A DNA stretch of 64,000 bases from Parasponia andersonii (lineage: Eukaryota; Streptophyta; Magnoliopsida; Rosales; Cannabaceae): assembly GCA_002914805.1 (NCBI GenBank), contig JXTB01000043.1, positions 1,258,860 to 1,322,859 on the forward strand, read 5' to 3'. This document shows, in pieces, positions 54,911 to 64,000 of the stretch; positions within the stretch are counted from its first letter, which is position 1, and each line of letters opens with the position of its first letter. The notes under the pieces are model-generated. The model did no database searches. It was given only the letters and a program-made list of their open reading frames with translations, and had not been told where the DNA came from. Position numbers and translations under genes: made by a program.

Positions 54911-57005
54911 TCATTTCTTTTTGAAGAGAAAAAGAGCTACCATCCACTCTTCTCCGTTGTTGTATCCAAATAGTTCAGCAACTGCTATAAAGAATGTTCT
55001 CCAGTACACAGTCCACTTCACAGCAGAATCCTTGCCATAAGTTGACTCCATAATTGGTTTTATGGAAGTCGAATTCTGATCCATTCTTTTGAGCCACTCT
55101 TCACTGCAACAAAATGGTTCGGAGATTTGTTTTAGAAGCTTAGGCAATAAATATATTAACTATCTCGAAATGATAGAGTAAACTTTCTGCCAAAATGGTT
55201 CGTAGATTTGTTTTAGAAGCTTAGGGAATAAATATATTAACTATCTCGAAATGATAAAGAGTAAACTTTCTGACTGAACATAGTATTGCCATGTTGCTGG
55301 AATGGACTATGCGGAGCATTATCCTTACCTTGTCTGCGCATAATGCTTCCCGTTCACAAGCCAATGATCAGTAACAGAAACATCATCCTGCATGAAATTT
55401 CTCACCATGATGTCTATTGAAACTAATTCAGGACTAAAACATAAAAAAGAAATTAAAAAAAAAAGAAAAGAAAAGAGAAAGTCCACTGAAGCTGGGTTTT
55501 TGTTTTTTCGCGTTCCGAAGAGAAGAACTGAAGCTGAGTTCTTAATTACTGGCTTGGTTCTAATATGGTTCTAGCTCAAACTTGCTAGGGTCTACATTAG
55601 CGTATTTTAATATTGAAACCATCTCAAAATGCAATAAGATATGAGAAGTTTGAGAGCAGAAAGAAGAATAATTACCTGGAAATATAGTAGTAGATTAGCC
55701 GAAGGCATTGTACCTCCAGTGAAGAAGTACCTAGTAATCCAGTCGTCTTCATTAACGTCCTACATTAGGCCAAAACCAGAAAGTATCATTTTAACATTGT
55801 TTAAGACCTTTTTCTATTTATATAATCCAGTGAATGAAGCACTATTCAGCAAAACATTTTTTTAAAGAAGTATACCTCAAAATGGTAAGCAAAGGTTTTA
55901 TGGCAGAAATGATGAACAAATAGAAGGCTGTCCTCTTTCATCCACCCTGATATCTTCTTCAAAAGTTCCTTATAGTTCTTCATATGCTGTAAACCAAACA
56001 AAGCACCCAATTCTCCAAATAAACTCGCCATGTTTATAGTTTATTCCACATATATCAAATATCATAAAAAATAGATTACACCTCAAACATTTCAATGGAA
56101 AATATTCTGTCAAAAGACCCCTCCATTTCAAATGTGCTAATATCCGCAACAATGACCTCCACGTTATCTAGCTCAAGATCCCTAAAAAAACGAACGAAAG
56201 GGGTTGTAAAGCTTTTTCTTTCTTAACTGGTTCTGGGTTACTCTCAAAATCAAGCCATGAAAATCCAACATCAAAATCCAGAACGAATTACCTGCAACGC
56301 TCATCAATGTGGGCTTTCTGAGTTGCAGAGTTGCAAATCCCAGTAACCTTACAATTCCTATATTTCTGCGCAATGTACAAGGAGAGTGACCCCCAACCAC
56401 ACCCAACATCAAGAACTGTTTGGCCATCTTCAAGCTTTGACCTCTCACAGTATAGCTCCACCATTGCTCTCTCAGCTTCCTCCAAAGTACTCGAATTTCT
56501 CTCGAAGTAACAACAACTATAATAATCCCCCAAAACCAGCCAATAAATAAACAAAAACCCAAATAAAAGCACCAAAATTTGGTTTCCAGTAGCAAAATCA
56601 AGGTACCTGTACTTGAAATTATCACCGAGTACTAGCTTGAAGAAAGAAGTTGGTAATTCGTAATGCTGGGCCTTAGGCTCATCGGTCTTTATCGCTATAG
56701 GCATCTCTTTCAGAGCTGTTATTGTAAACCAGAGACTTTTTTTTCCCCTCAAATTTTTTAAAAATTAAAAAAAAAAAAAGAAAAGAAACAGGTTTTAGTA
56801 GAGAATTAGGGTTATTACAATGGACGAAGCGGACGAGGTCGGAGAGTTGGAGGTGGATGGAGCTTTTGTAGCCGGAGCGTAGACGAGAGGCGAGGAGCAA
56901 GCGCGTGAGCCTGCGAATGACGGCGTCGGGTAAGAGGTTGCGCTCGAGCGAAGCTAGTGCCATTTTGACCGTGGCGTCGTACGGTACTTGGAGAATGCCA
57001 TCCAT
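54911..57005 (-). CDS. SAM-dependent methyltransferase, coclaurine N-methyltransferase-like / CFA synthase family
   Basis: Eight exons from 5' to 3': 57005-56819, 56715-56607, 56516-56292, 56181-56082, 55986-55876, 55759-55676, 55387-55329, 55103-54911, joining in phase to 355 codons. Starts [14 protein letters not shown] and ends [16 protein letters not shown]. The SAM-binding loop [16 protein letters not shown] begins at residue 133; later come [21 protein letters not shown] and [15 protein letters not shown], all typical of the family of about 355 residues. Relatives in alkaloid plants N-methylate benzylisoquinolines; in other plants the substrate is mostly unknown, so the coclaurine name describes similarity only. 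No signal peptide. Position matches Arabidopsis At4g33110/At4g33120 as I recall. Confidence 0.93.
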
Positions 57006-59059
57006 GGTCGTTCGTTCGTAGCTTCAAGCTTTGGTTTTGGTTTATCTATCACTCTTTCGTGTCTTTCACGGATAAGATATTAAGAATTCTGGGAAGCACA
57101 GAGTTTATCCGACGCCTGTTTGGACTGCCGTTTGTGTTGTGTCGTTGGAGCCATGCTGGGCCTGGGCTTCTTTTATTATTAGAAGATACTAGGGTTTCTA
57201 ACACTTTTACCTTAAAAACCCAAACAAATTTCAAAAGTACTGGAAGTCAGGCTTTTTTCTAATTTTCATACGATTTTTATTAGAAAAATATCACTTTTAA
57301 AATTTTTTAAGAAAAGTACTATTTTTAAAATAGTTATTGATTATCAGTTATAAATATCTTTGTTTATTTGTTATCAATTTCTGAAAACTGGTTTCTAGAA
57401 CATAGTTATTATTTTTAAAATGACATGACATTTTTTAAAATATTTTTTTGGAAAACGGTATTTTCTAATAAAAATTGTGCCACCCCTAAAAAAAAACTGG
57501 TTCTAGAATGCGGTTACTATTTTCAAAATGACATTTTTCTAAATACGTTTTATAAAATGGTATTTTGGATTAAAAACTGTATCACACCTTAAAAAAACGC
57601 AAACCACCGTATGTTTCAAATTATTTTTTGAAAGTATTGTACAAAATCTAATTTCCCGAGATGCTAAGAGGTGGTAGGTGATAGGCCTATTCAAGAGTGG
57701 CCCCATTCTTCGTTTTGGTTGTCAAATTTTTGAGTCGTATCACTTAGATCCCGAACTTTATTTTGTATTTTTGTCACACGTTGATCCTTAGACTTCTTCC
57801 GTCCATAATTTCCGTTAAAATGACATCTGGTGAGCCCATGTTTTTTTCTATTCTACGGGTATAACCTAGAAGACAGGAATTCGTCCCTCACTTTCTTCTT
57901 TCCATCTCTCTCGTACGACATTCTTGGTTATATTAATTGTAATGTTTTATCACTTTCGTTGTATGATATGGATCTGCAGTTACCATTTTAGGCCATTGCT
58001 CTCTTTGTGTTTGTTTTTCTTGTGAGCTGTTGCTCCTTTTTCAATGAAGACTCTTTCTAATAAATTTAAAAAAAAAAAAAAAAATCTCTCTCCCCTCTCA
58101 TCTCTATCTAGAACCCTCCAAGTTCTCATCCATCCAATGCCGGCCGTTGACTTTGCCGGAGTTTTGCACCCAAATTTGATGTATCTTTGGCTCCTCTTTA
58201 CCTCCTCTCTCTCTCTCTCCAGAACCCAAAAAACCAATTCTCGTCCTCCTTAGCCTCTCGACCTCATCAAAGTGTTACAACACTCACATCTATCAGAAAG
58301 ACTACATCCATGGTTACCTCCATAATCTGTATTTCTCTCAACGTGATTCGTTGAGGATGGCACTGGTGGAGGCTCCAATATCTCTGTTTCTTTTGCTACA
58401 GGTGGTATTTAAATGGAAATTAAAGATATTGATTTCAGTTTTATTCTTTCTTTTTCACGCATGCTTGCAGTCTATAGCTAGAAATCTGGAATCGCTTAAA
58501 GATAAATCAAGGATTCTATGGTTATAATTTTGATACGTGTATTTTGGTTCAAGTGTGAAGTGAAGTGAAGTGCTTTTATGGACCCTTTCTTTTTAGCCCG
58601 TATCTGAAAGGGTCTAAGTTAATAAATGAGAGAAGGATAAAAATCTAATGAATTAAATTGAAAGTACCATACCGAGTGCCTAAAAATTTGGAGCTTTAAA
58701 TATCTTTTTATGGAGAAAAATAAGACTTCTGTTAAGAAATTCAGTTCCTTAAATAGTTGTGCGAAAGCCAGCTCATGGTTTACAAACGAATAGAACTTTT
58801 TGTATTGCAAAGTTAATGTTATCAATCATTGCCTAAATTGGTTTTGTGTTCATGGTTTATGGATGAATAAGTCTCGGTGCCTTTCATAAATACGTTTTAT
58901 TATGAAGATCTACAGGTAAGTATCGAAGTTTTACCTAGTATATTCCTAAGTCTAAGTGCTTTTTACTGATCAGATACATTATGAGGTTGAATAATGTATA
59001 TACATATATGTTGCCACTTCAGTAAGTATTTTTATATTTTACCTATATTAAAAGATATA
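57006..59059. other. intergenic DNA upstream of the methyltransferase
   Basis: No gene recognised. Contains the tandem repeat at 57384-57598 and a CT-rich stretch (58084-58225) with short unconvincing ORFs. Confidence 0.5.
57384..57598 (+). repeat. tandem repeat, two diverged units of about 109 bp
   Basis: Both units start AAAACTGG(T)TTCTAGAA and share TATTATTTT-like, AAAATGACAT, a TTTTATAAAATGGTATTTT-like part and ATAAAAAN-TGT-CAC. A partial third relation lies just upstream (57270-57340). Confidence 0.65.
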
Positions 59060-59182
59060 TATCATTAGCATTATTTTTTTATCTTACTTTTTAATATAAA
59101 AATATATATAAAATAAATTTTAGTTGACCAAAATGATCTGTATGTATAGATAAAAAAAAAATAACTACTCGATGTGCCTCTA
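59060..59182 (-). repeat. dispersed AT-rich repeat, decayed copy 3
   Basis: The reverse complement keeps the landmarks of copies 1 and 2: GAGGCAC, a T-run, TATACATACAGATC, ATTTTGGTCAACTAAAATTT and TATATTTTTATA. More diverged and probably truncated. Confidence 0.5.
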
Positions 59183-59299
59183 TATATATATATATATATA
59201 TATATTCTGTTAGCAAAAGAACTTGAAACTTTTTAAGAATTAGTTCATTCTCGATTTTGAAGAGGGTATATTGTATAAGTAAATAGTAATATAACTTGA

Positions 59300-60500
59300 T
59301 ATTTGCGTGACCTTGTTATTATGTGCTAAATATAAATACGACTGTTGGTGTGATTCTTACCAACTGTCCATATGTATCCGAACTGGTGACGTTGTATCTA
59401 TCAACTGTCCACGTATCCTTGCTATCCCAGCGTGCTTTTTTACTTCAAGTCGGGTCGGAGAGGTGGGGTGGCTACTTACAAAGACTCTCCGATGCTTAAG
59501 TCAGTTGTTTATCCCTGAGACTGAGAAGCAAAGATTCAGTTTTTCTTTTTATATATCTATCTTAATCTCTCTTTTTTTTTTTTTTTCGAGAAGGAAGCAA
59601 GGCTTATATACATAATCCTGGAACTGGGAGCTTTTTTCGACTCTCAATCCCAGGATTGAGTATCTTTTCTCACCATGGCTTACTCCAGAGATCACGGGCC
59701 ATGATTACCGTGATTTTCCTTGCATCGTCGTTGCCTACTTTTCGCCGTCCCCTACGACATGGGCCTGTTGGGGGCGAGACTTTGACAAACTGCCGTTCTG
59801 TCAGGGCAGTTTGCCCAATATGCACACTTACTAAGGATCGCATTAAATACCTTGTATGGGTCTGGAGCAGCGCGTTGTCTCCCGTGGTCTTCTGGCAGAA
59901 GACCCTCGAGGCTTCTGACCCCCAATTGTCGAGGCAAGAACTGGATTGGGCTGAACTGTCCAGGATCTAGGATGGATTCGGCCCTGGCCTCGGACAGCCC
60001 ATGGACCCATGCGGTATCACGCGTGACTCGCGTGGCTTTTAAATAGTTACTCTGGATATGCATCGGATGGCGTGCCCCTTTTGTGACCTGCTCTGCCACT
60101 TAATCGACCACGTGGTATGTGATCTAGGAATGGGCCCCACAACTGCCCCCATCTCCCTATTTGATGGACTCGCATCCATCAAATGGGGAAATTGTATCTC
60201 TAGTTCTCCAATTCGAGAGATACACGTGGCCCCTTACTATCATTTCTTCCCAATTACCGACGCTGGTGCACGCTATCCTGTGTCACGATTTTTTCAGATT
60301 TTTGAAATTCTAGTGTTTCAGCCTTCCTCGCATCGTTCCTTTCCAAGGGGGACTTTTCGGCTCTCCCTCTATAAAAACTGTATTTACGCTCGTTTCTTAC
60401 TTTACCAAAATCTCCAAGTATTCTAGCTTTCTAAAATCTTAGGGTTTCCGACTTTTCCCTTTGCTAGGACCTCTTACTCCTTTTGATCGTATCTAGAACG
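59300..60500 (+). other. GC-richer leader or LTR-like region of a retroelement
   Basis: Composition changes sharply from AT-rich to balanced near 59380. The region holds CACGTGG words and ends in a TATA box (60370-60377) before the ORF start (60501). ORFs on both strands (for example 59752-60099 minus) lack domains. It could be a 5' LTR with leader, but no second LTR lies within the window to prove it. Confidence 0.4.
60370..60377 (+). promoter_or_regulatory. TATA box upstream of the retroelement-like ORF
   Basis: TATAAAAA in a CT-rich context (CCCTCTATAAAAACTG), 131 bases before the ATG at 60501. Confidence 0.5.
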
Positions 60501-61093
60501 ATGGCCTCGAACCAGAATCAGAGGCTCTGCCCAGTCGTGGATTCGGAGTTGGACTCGCTGAGGAGGCAGTTCTGCTTCCCTGGCAGATTTACATTACAAG
60601 GGGTCGAGGGCCTTGCAGATTGGTACCTTCGCCCCTCTGCCCCCGAAGGCTCTATCATCTTGGGGAGGAGGCTACAGTTTCCTCTTCCTCCCCTGATCCA
60701 TCAGTTCGTTGCTCTGACGGGGATTCACCCGATGCAGCTGAACGTTAAAGGGGTTATAATCTTGATGAGACTCTCTGCTCTGTCAGTTCTCTTTAACGTA
60801 TATATCGACTTGGAGGTAGTCTTTTATGCCTACAAGCTCACTCTCATCCCCAAAAAGAGCTCCTACCCCACTTTCTACCTCCAACCATTCCCAGGACGCC
60901 ATATTTTCTGGGGCTTGCCGAGGTCGGATAAGCAATGGGACTCCCACTCTAGGCTGTATGCCATCAGAGGGGCGTGGTATTCTCCTTGAGTGAATAGGGA
61001 ACGCTTTCAAGTTCCTTCGTTTTTTCTGCAAAATAAGTACAAGGTTATGATTTTTTGGATCTATGTATACTTCGTCCATTATTACTAATGATA
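60501..61093 (+). pseudogene. retroelement-associated ORF, N-terminal domain ('putative gypsy-type transposon' like)
   Basis: The open frame starts MASNQNQRLCPVVD. The segment LGRRLQFPLPPLIHQFVALT, then GIHPMQLNVKGVIILMRLS, resembles the N-terminal domain annotated in plants as putative gypsy-type transposon (Pfam Transposase_28). The frame stops at 60989. The family's next block resumes as FKVPSFFLQNK-like just before a donor-like GTACAAGG, with an acceptor-like ATATTTTAG near 61098. The exon-intron look is shared with other copies annotated as genes. Stops show that this copy is decayed. Assignment is from memory and moderate. Confidence 0.5.
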
Positions 61094-61097
61094 TTTT

Positions 61098-63726
61098 AGC
61101 ACAGCCTCTGCAGAGGAAAGCAGGTTTGAGTCGCAACTATCGTTGGGGCAGCTCAAGGAGCTGGAGGGGATCATCATCTTTGGGTCCTCTGGGGATTATC
61201 GACACATCTACGCCATTCTGAATCCCCAGGTGATGAACATCAGCCTAGAATGTCTCATATCTCCTCTTCCTGCTGGACACCTGGGTCATCACAAAGCACC
61301 TGCGGAGCCAGTTTGATGCCTCAGCTCTGAACTAGTTCCGTCGGGATAAGCAGAGTTGCATCGCCATGATGGGTCGTCAAATTATGGCCTCGAGCCAGCT
61401 GGCGGGTCCCAAAATCTGGTGGCGTCGACCAGCCACGAGCTCGAAGAGCTGGTGAGGCTTGTGGCTGAGGAGTGCGTCAGGCTTCGTAGAGAGGAAACTG
61501 CTGCCCCCAAGAGGGTTAAGGGTGAGTTCATTTTCGCATCCTAGGGCTCCGTCGATCAGATCATGACTGTGTTCTAACCACGTTGCTTACTCTTTATAGG
61601 TTCTGATGCGGGCCCTTCGACAGCCCTTCCCCAGTCAAGGAGAGTGCCGCTGTGCACAAGGCTCGCTCCAAGGTCTCCGCTGGTCGGCGTCTGGTGGTGT
61701 CCTCGGAGGATGAAGCCGGGAGGTAGGGAGTTGTCACCTTAAGAACAGGCTCGGATGATGACTGGGAGGGCCTGTTCGCGCCCGGTGGTGAAACACCTGT
61801 GGTCCCCCCTCTTCTGAGGCAAGCGGACTCCTGACTTGGGAGATGCCGGCCATAAAGTTCGTATACAGCAATGGGGCACCTTCGAGCCTGCCCAGGGAAC
61901 CCGTTGCTCTGACCTCTTCCGCCCCCAACTCCAGTTCGAAGATGGGCACAGAGTCCGGTGCTACTTGCCCCTGTGGGGAGATTGCCGAGCTCAGTGGGGG
62001 GGTTCCAAGGTTGAAATATCGGCTGTCTTCCCTTCCCTCAGTCCCGATGAAACAGGGTCGCGAGGCCGACTTGTCCAAAGGGAAGGAAAGCCTGGCGGGG
62101 AAGAGGGGCAGAACTGCCCCCTCTTCTGACAGCGACGATAGTAGGGCAACGCTGACCCTTATGAGGAGGAGAAGGTCTGTGCATGGTGGCCTGTCAAGGG
62201 GGTTAGTCAAGACAAGACCGAAAAATCACATTCAGGCGGGGCTCCAAGGGGGGCGGCAGCCGAAGCCGCCGATGTAGCAGCAGTCACCGTGGCCTCTTCT
62301 GCTGAGGATGCGCCGCCCCCTGCTGTCACCGATAGCACGCTCGGTGACGCCCTGCCTCCTACCGTCCTCACCTCTGCCGCTTCAGGAGCATAAAGAAGCT
62401 ACTGAAGTGCATCCGGTGGAGGGAGAAGGCGTCCTCGTGGTTAGTAGGGTGGAGCCACATTCCTCAGACGCGGACAACACCTAGGGAGAGGGTTTAGCTA
62501 CAGAGTTCGAGCTGGAGGCACTCTCCCTGGAGAACATTGAGCTCGTCGCTGGCCGCAGTATTGTGCAGGTTTGGCTCGTCTGGCCGCCAATTCCATATTT
62601 TTCGGCATCCTTGCTGAACACTGACCTTGCTTTCTTGTATCCTACAGCTAGCCGCCATCCAGTCCTTCTACTCCACTCGCGTTAGGGAGCTGACCGGGGA
62701 GCTGAATGCCCGTGCTGCAACGGCCGAGCGGAGCGAGGTCATCTTTGCCATGTTGAGGGCGGACTTCGACCTATATCGGAGCCTGGATGAGGCTAGGGTC
62801 AATAACATGGTGGCTCATGCTCTGTGCATCGAGAGGGTCAGGTGTGAGGAGCTGGTCACCAAGTTGGCTGAAGCAGAAGCTGACAGGTTGGCTTAAGCTA
62901 AGGCCGCCAGGCTGGCCCAAACCGAGCTCAAGATCAAAGAGCAGGAGCTGCAGAACGCAGGGGCGGAGGTAGAGCTGGCTTTCATCGGTCACGACAGAGC
63001 TATCGACGATGCCAAAAGGCGAGGAAAGCAAAGGTAAAAGCCAAACTGGAGGCCTATTTCCTGCAGCATAGGCTCAATCAATCCAACGAGGTAAACCGAC
63101 ATCTTTACTTGGGTCACAGAAAACTGTTGGGAGCATATGCGGAGTTGTCTCACAAGCACGGTGAAGACCTTGCCAATATTAACATTCTTTTGATCGACTT
63201 GTTGCAGCGACAAGTGGAGCTGAGGCTAGCGGCATTGAGGGACATGCTGGCGGATGCAAAGAAGTTAAAGACAAGGTATCAGAGGCAAGTGGATGTCCTT
63301 TCTGCAGAGAGCTACAGGTCTGGCTGGGAGAATAGGGAATTCGAGGGCCACGCAGATGTAGTAATGGCAGACCAGTTCGATGAGTAGAAAGGCATCGAGA
63401 GGGAGAATTATTCCGTCAGGCACTATATGCAGCAGTTGGGGGATGAGATCAACATTGTGTATCCCGCTGATATGCTGAAGATGCTCGACGAAGAAAAAGA
63501 CGGGCCCTCTACATCTGCCTCTATCGCCAGGGAGATTGTTCCCGCTTCCAGTCTACCAGAGTAGACTATGGGGGTTCGGAGTGGTCAGCCTGGTCTTGGT
63601 GCCTTAACTAGCAGAGGGTCAGGTGCGGTCATTTTGTCTAGCGACGATTCTGACTCCGGTACGCTTCCCTCTGCCGATATTAGTCCAAGCGCCGAAGCTA
63701 GTAGCACTTCCTTCGTCGGAGGTAAC
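61098..63726 (+). pseudogene. decayed C-terminal part of the retroelement-associated ORF, coiled coil
   Basis: Fragments in changing frames: 61356-61544 (LEELVRLVAEECVRLRREE), then acidic and Pro-rich text, then 62648-62893, a heptad-rich coiled coil (VRELTGELNARAATAERSE, later CEELVTKLAEAEADRLA). An in-frame TAA (62894-62896) and a one-base shift near 63014 separate it from a continuing coil (KAKLEAYFLQHRLNQSNEV) that runs to a TAG at 63385-63387. Donor- and acceptor-like pairs at about 61521/61599 and 62569/62647 suggest introns. Base composition is far more GC-rich than in the neighbouring genes. Confidence 0.5.
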
Positions 63727-63887
63727 TAGAGCCTCTCGCTTTTTGCGTATTTGTAAAGTACTAACGGTGTTATGTAAAGCTGACCCTTGTTGTAAATACC
63801 TATTTTGAATAATAGAAACAACGCATTTTTCTCACGTTTATTCCCCTCTCTCTTTTTTATTGCCCACATTCATGATCAAGGTCGGAC

Positions 63888-63956
63888 ATCATATACGATG
63901 CCATTCCCTTGTTAGCAGTGCGGCCGAACTTTGGGTCTGGCTCAATCGTATATGAT
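63888..63956. repeat. 12-bp perfect inverted repeat at the end of the retroelement-like region
   Basis: ATCATATACGAT (63888-63899) and ATCGTATATGAT (63945-63956) are exact reverse complements across 45 bases. They lie after a terminator-like stretch (AATAATAGAAAC near 63808). Could be an element-end feature or chance. Confidence 0.5.
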
Positions 63957-64000
63957 TTGGAGTTTTTAGTGAATTCTCTTCATGCTATGATTGACAAGAT

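Noticed and set aside
57980..58253. ORFs on both strands in the CT-rich stretch
   Set aside because: Low-complexity Ser-Leu and Arg-Glu runs; no family resemblance.
59752..60099. 115-codon minus-strand ORF
   Set aside because: Lies in the LTR- or leader-like region; no domain or family resemblance recognised.
61734..62210. 158-codon minus-strand ORF in the GC-rich block
   Set aside because: A long ORF is expected by chance in GC-rich DNA; no domain, and the plus strand carries the element ORF.

Overview
This is a stretch of plant nuclear genome, almost certainly eudicot. The genes carry many short GT-AG introns, intergenic DNA is AT-rich and full of plant transposable elements, and the proteins are plant family members (an HAB1/HAB2-type PP2C, aminopeptidase M1, an NDR kinase). 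I cannot name the species. All gene models were built by joining exons by eye, using splice sites, reading phase and remembered family sequences. All six gene models close without a frameshift or internal stop.

Layout. 1-5664: minus-strand Ty1/copia retrotransposon, cut by the window edge, with a decayed gag-pol and a long LTR. 5665-11800: AT-rich intergenic DNA with a LINE-type RNase H remnant. 12239-18387 (+): NDR/LATS-type AGC kinase, 12 exons. 19946-21902: a very long imperfect inverted repeat with a smaller TIR element nested in its left arm, followed by a second foldback at 22.5-23.0 kb. 26369-28859 (+): HAB1/HAB2-like clade A PP2C with a uORF-rich leader. 29974-37167 (-): aminopeptidase M1-like copy A, 19 exons. 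38.3-44.3 kb: local tandem repeats, a PIF/Harbinger-like element with TTA target duplications and an assembly gap, and two sister Mutator-like MITEs with perfect 9-bp target duplications. 45363-45816 (+): twin-CX9C Mdm35/TRIAP1-like protein. 46219-52701 (-): aminopeptidase M1-like copy B, 19 exons. 54911-57005 (-): coclaurine-N-methyltransferase-like SAM methyltransferase. 59.3-64 kb: GC-richer, decayed retroelement-like region.

Neighbourhood. NDR kinase, APM1, Mdm35-like and CNMT-like genes in this order match, as I recall it, the Arabidopsis block At4g33080-At4g33120. The window is therefore conserved microsynteny with an HAB-type PP2C added, an APM1 duplication that brackets the Mdm35 gene, and heavy transposon loading between genes. 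The genes are not an operon or pathway. The kinase (cell growth and polarity), the PP2C (ABA signalling), the aminopeptidases (auxin transport and meiotic proteolysis in Arabidopsis), the mitochondrial chaperone and the methyltransferase have separate roles.

The most interesting points are the two intact APM1 paralogs, where copy B has a Phe directly before the GAMEN motif; the long foldback between the kinase and the PP2C; the overlapping uORF arrangement before the PP2C start; and the well-defined young MITE pair. I found no clearly novel multi-gene system.
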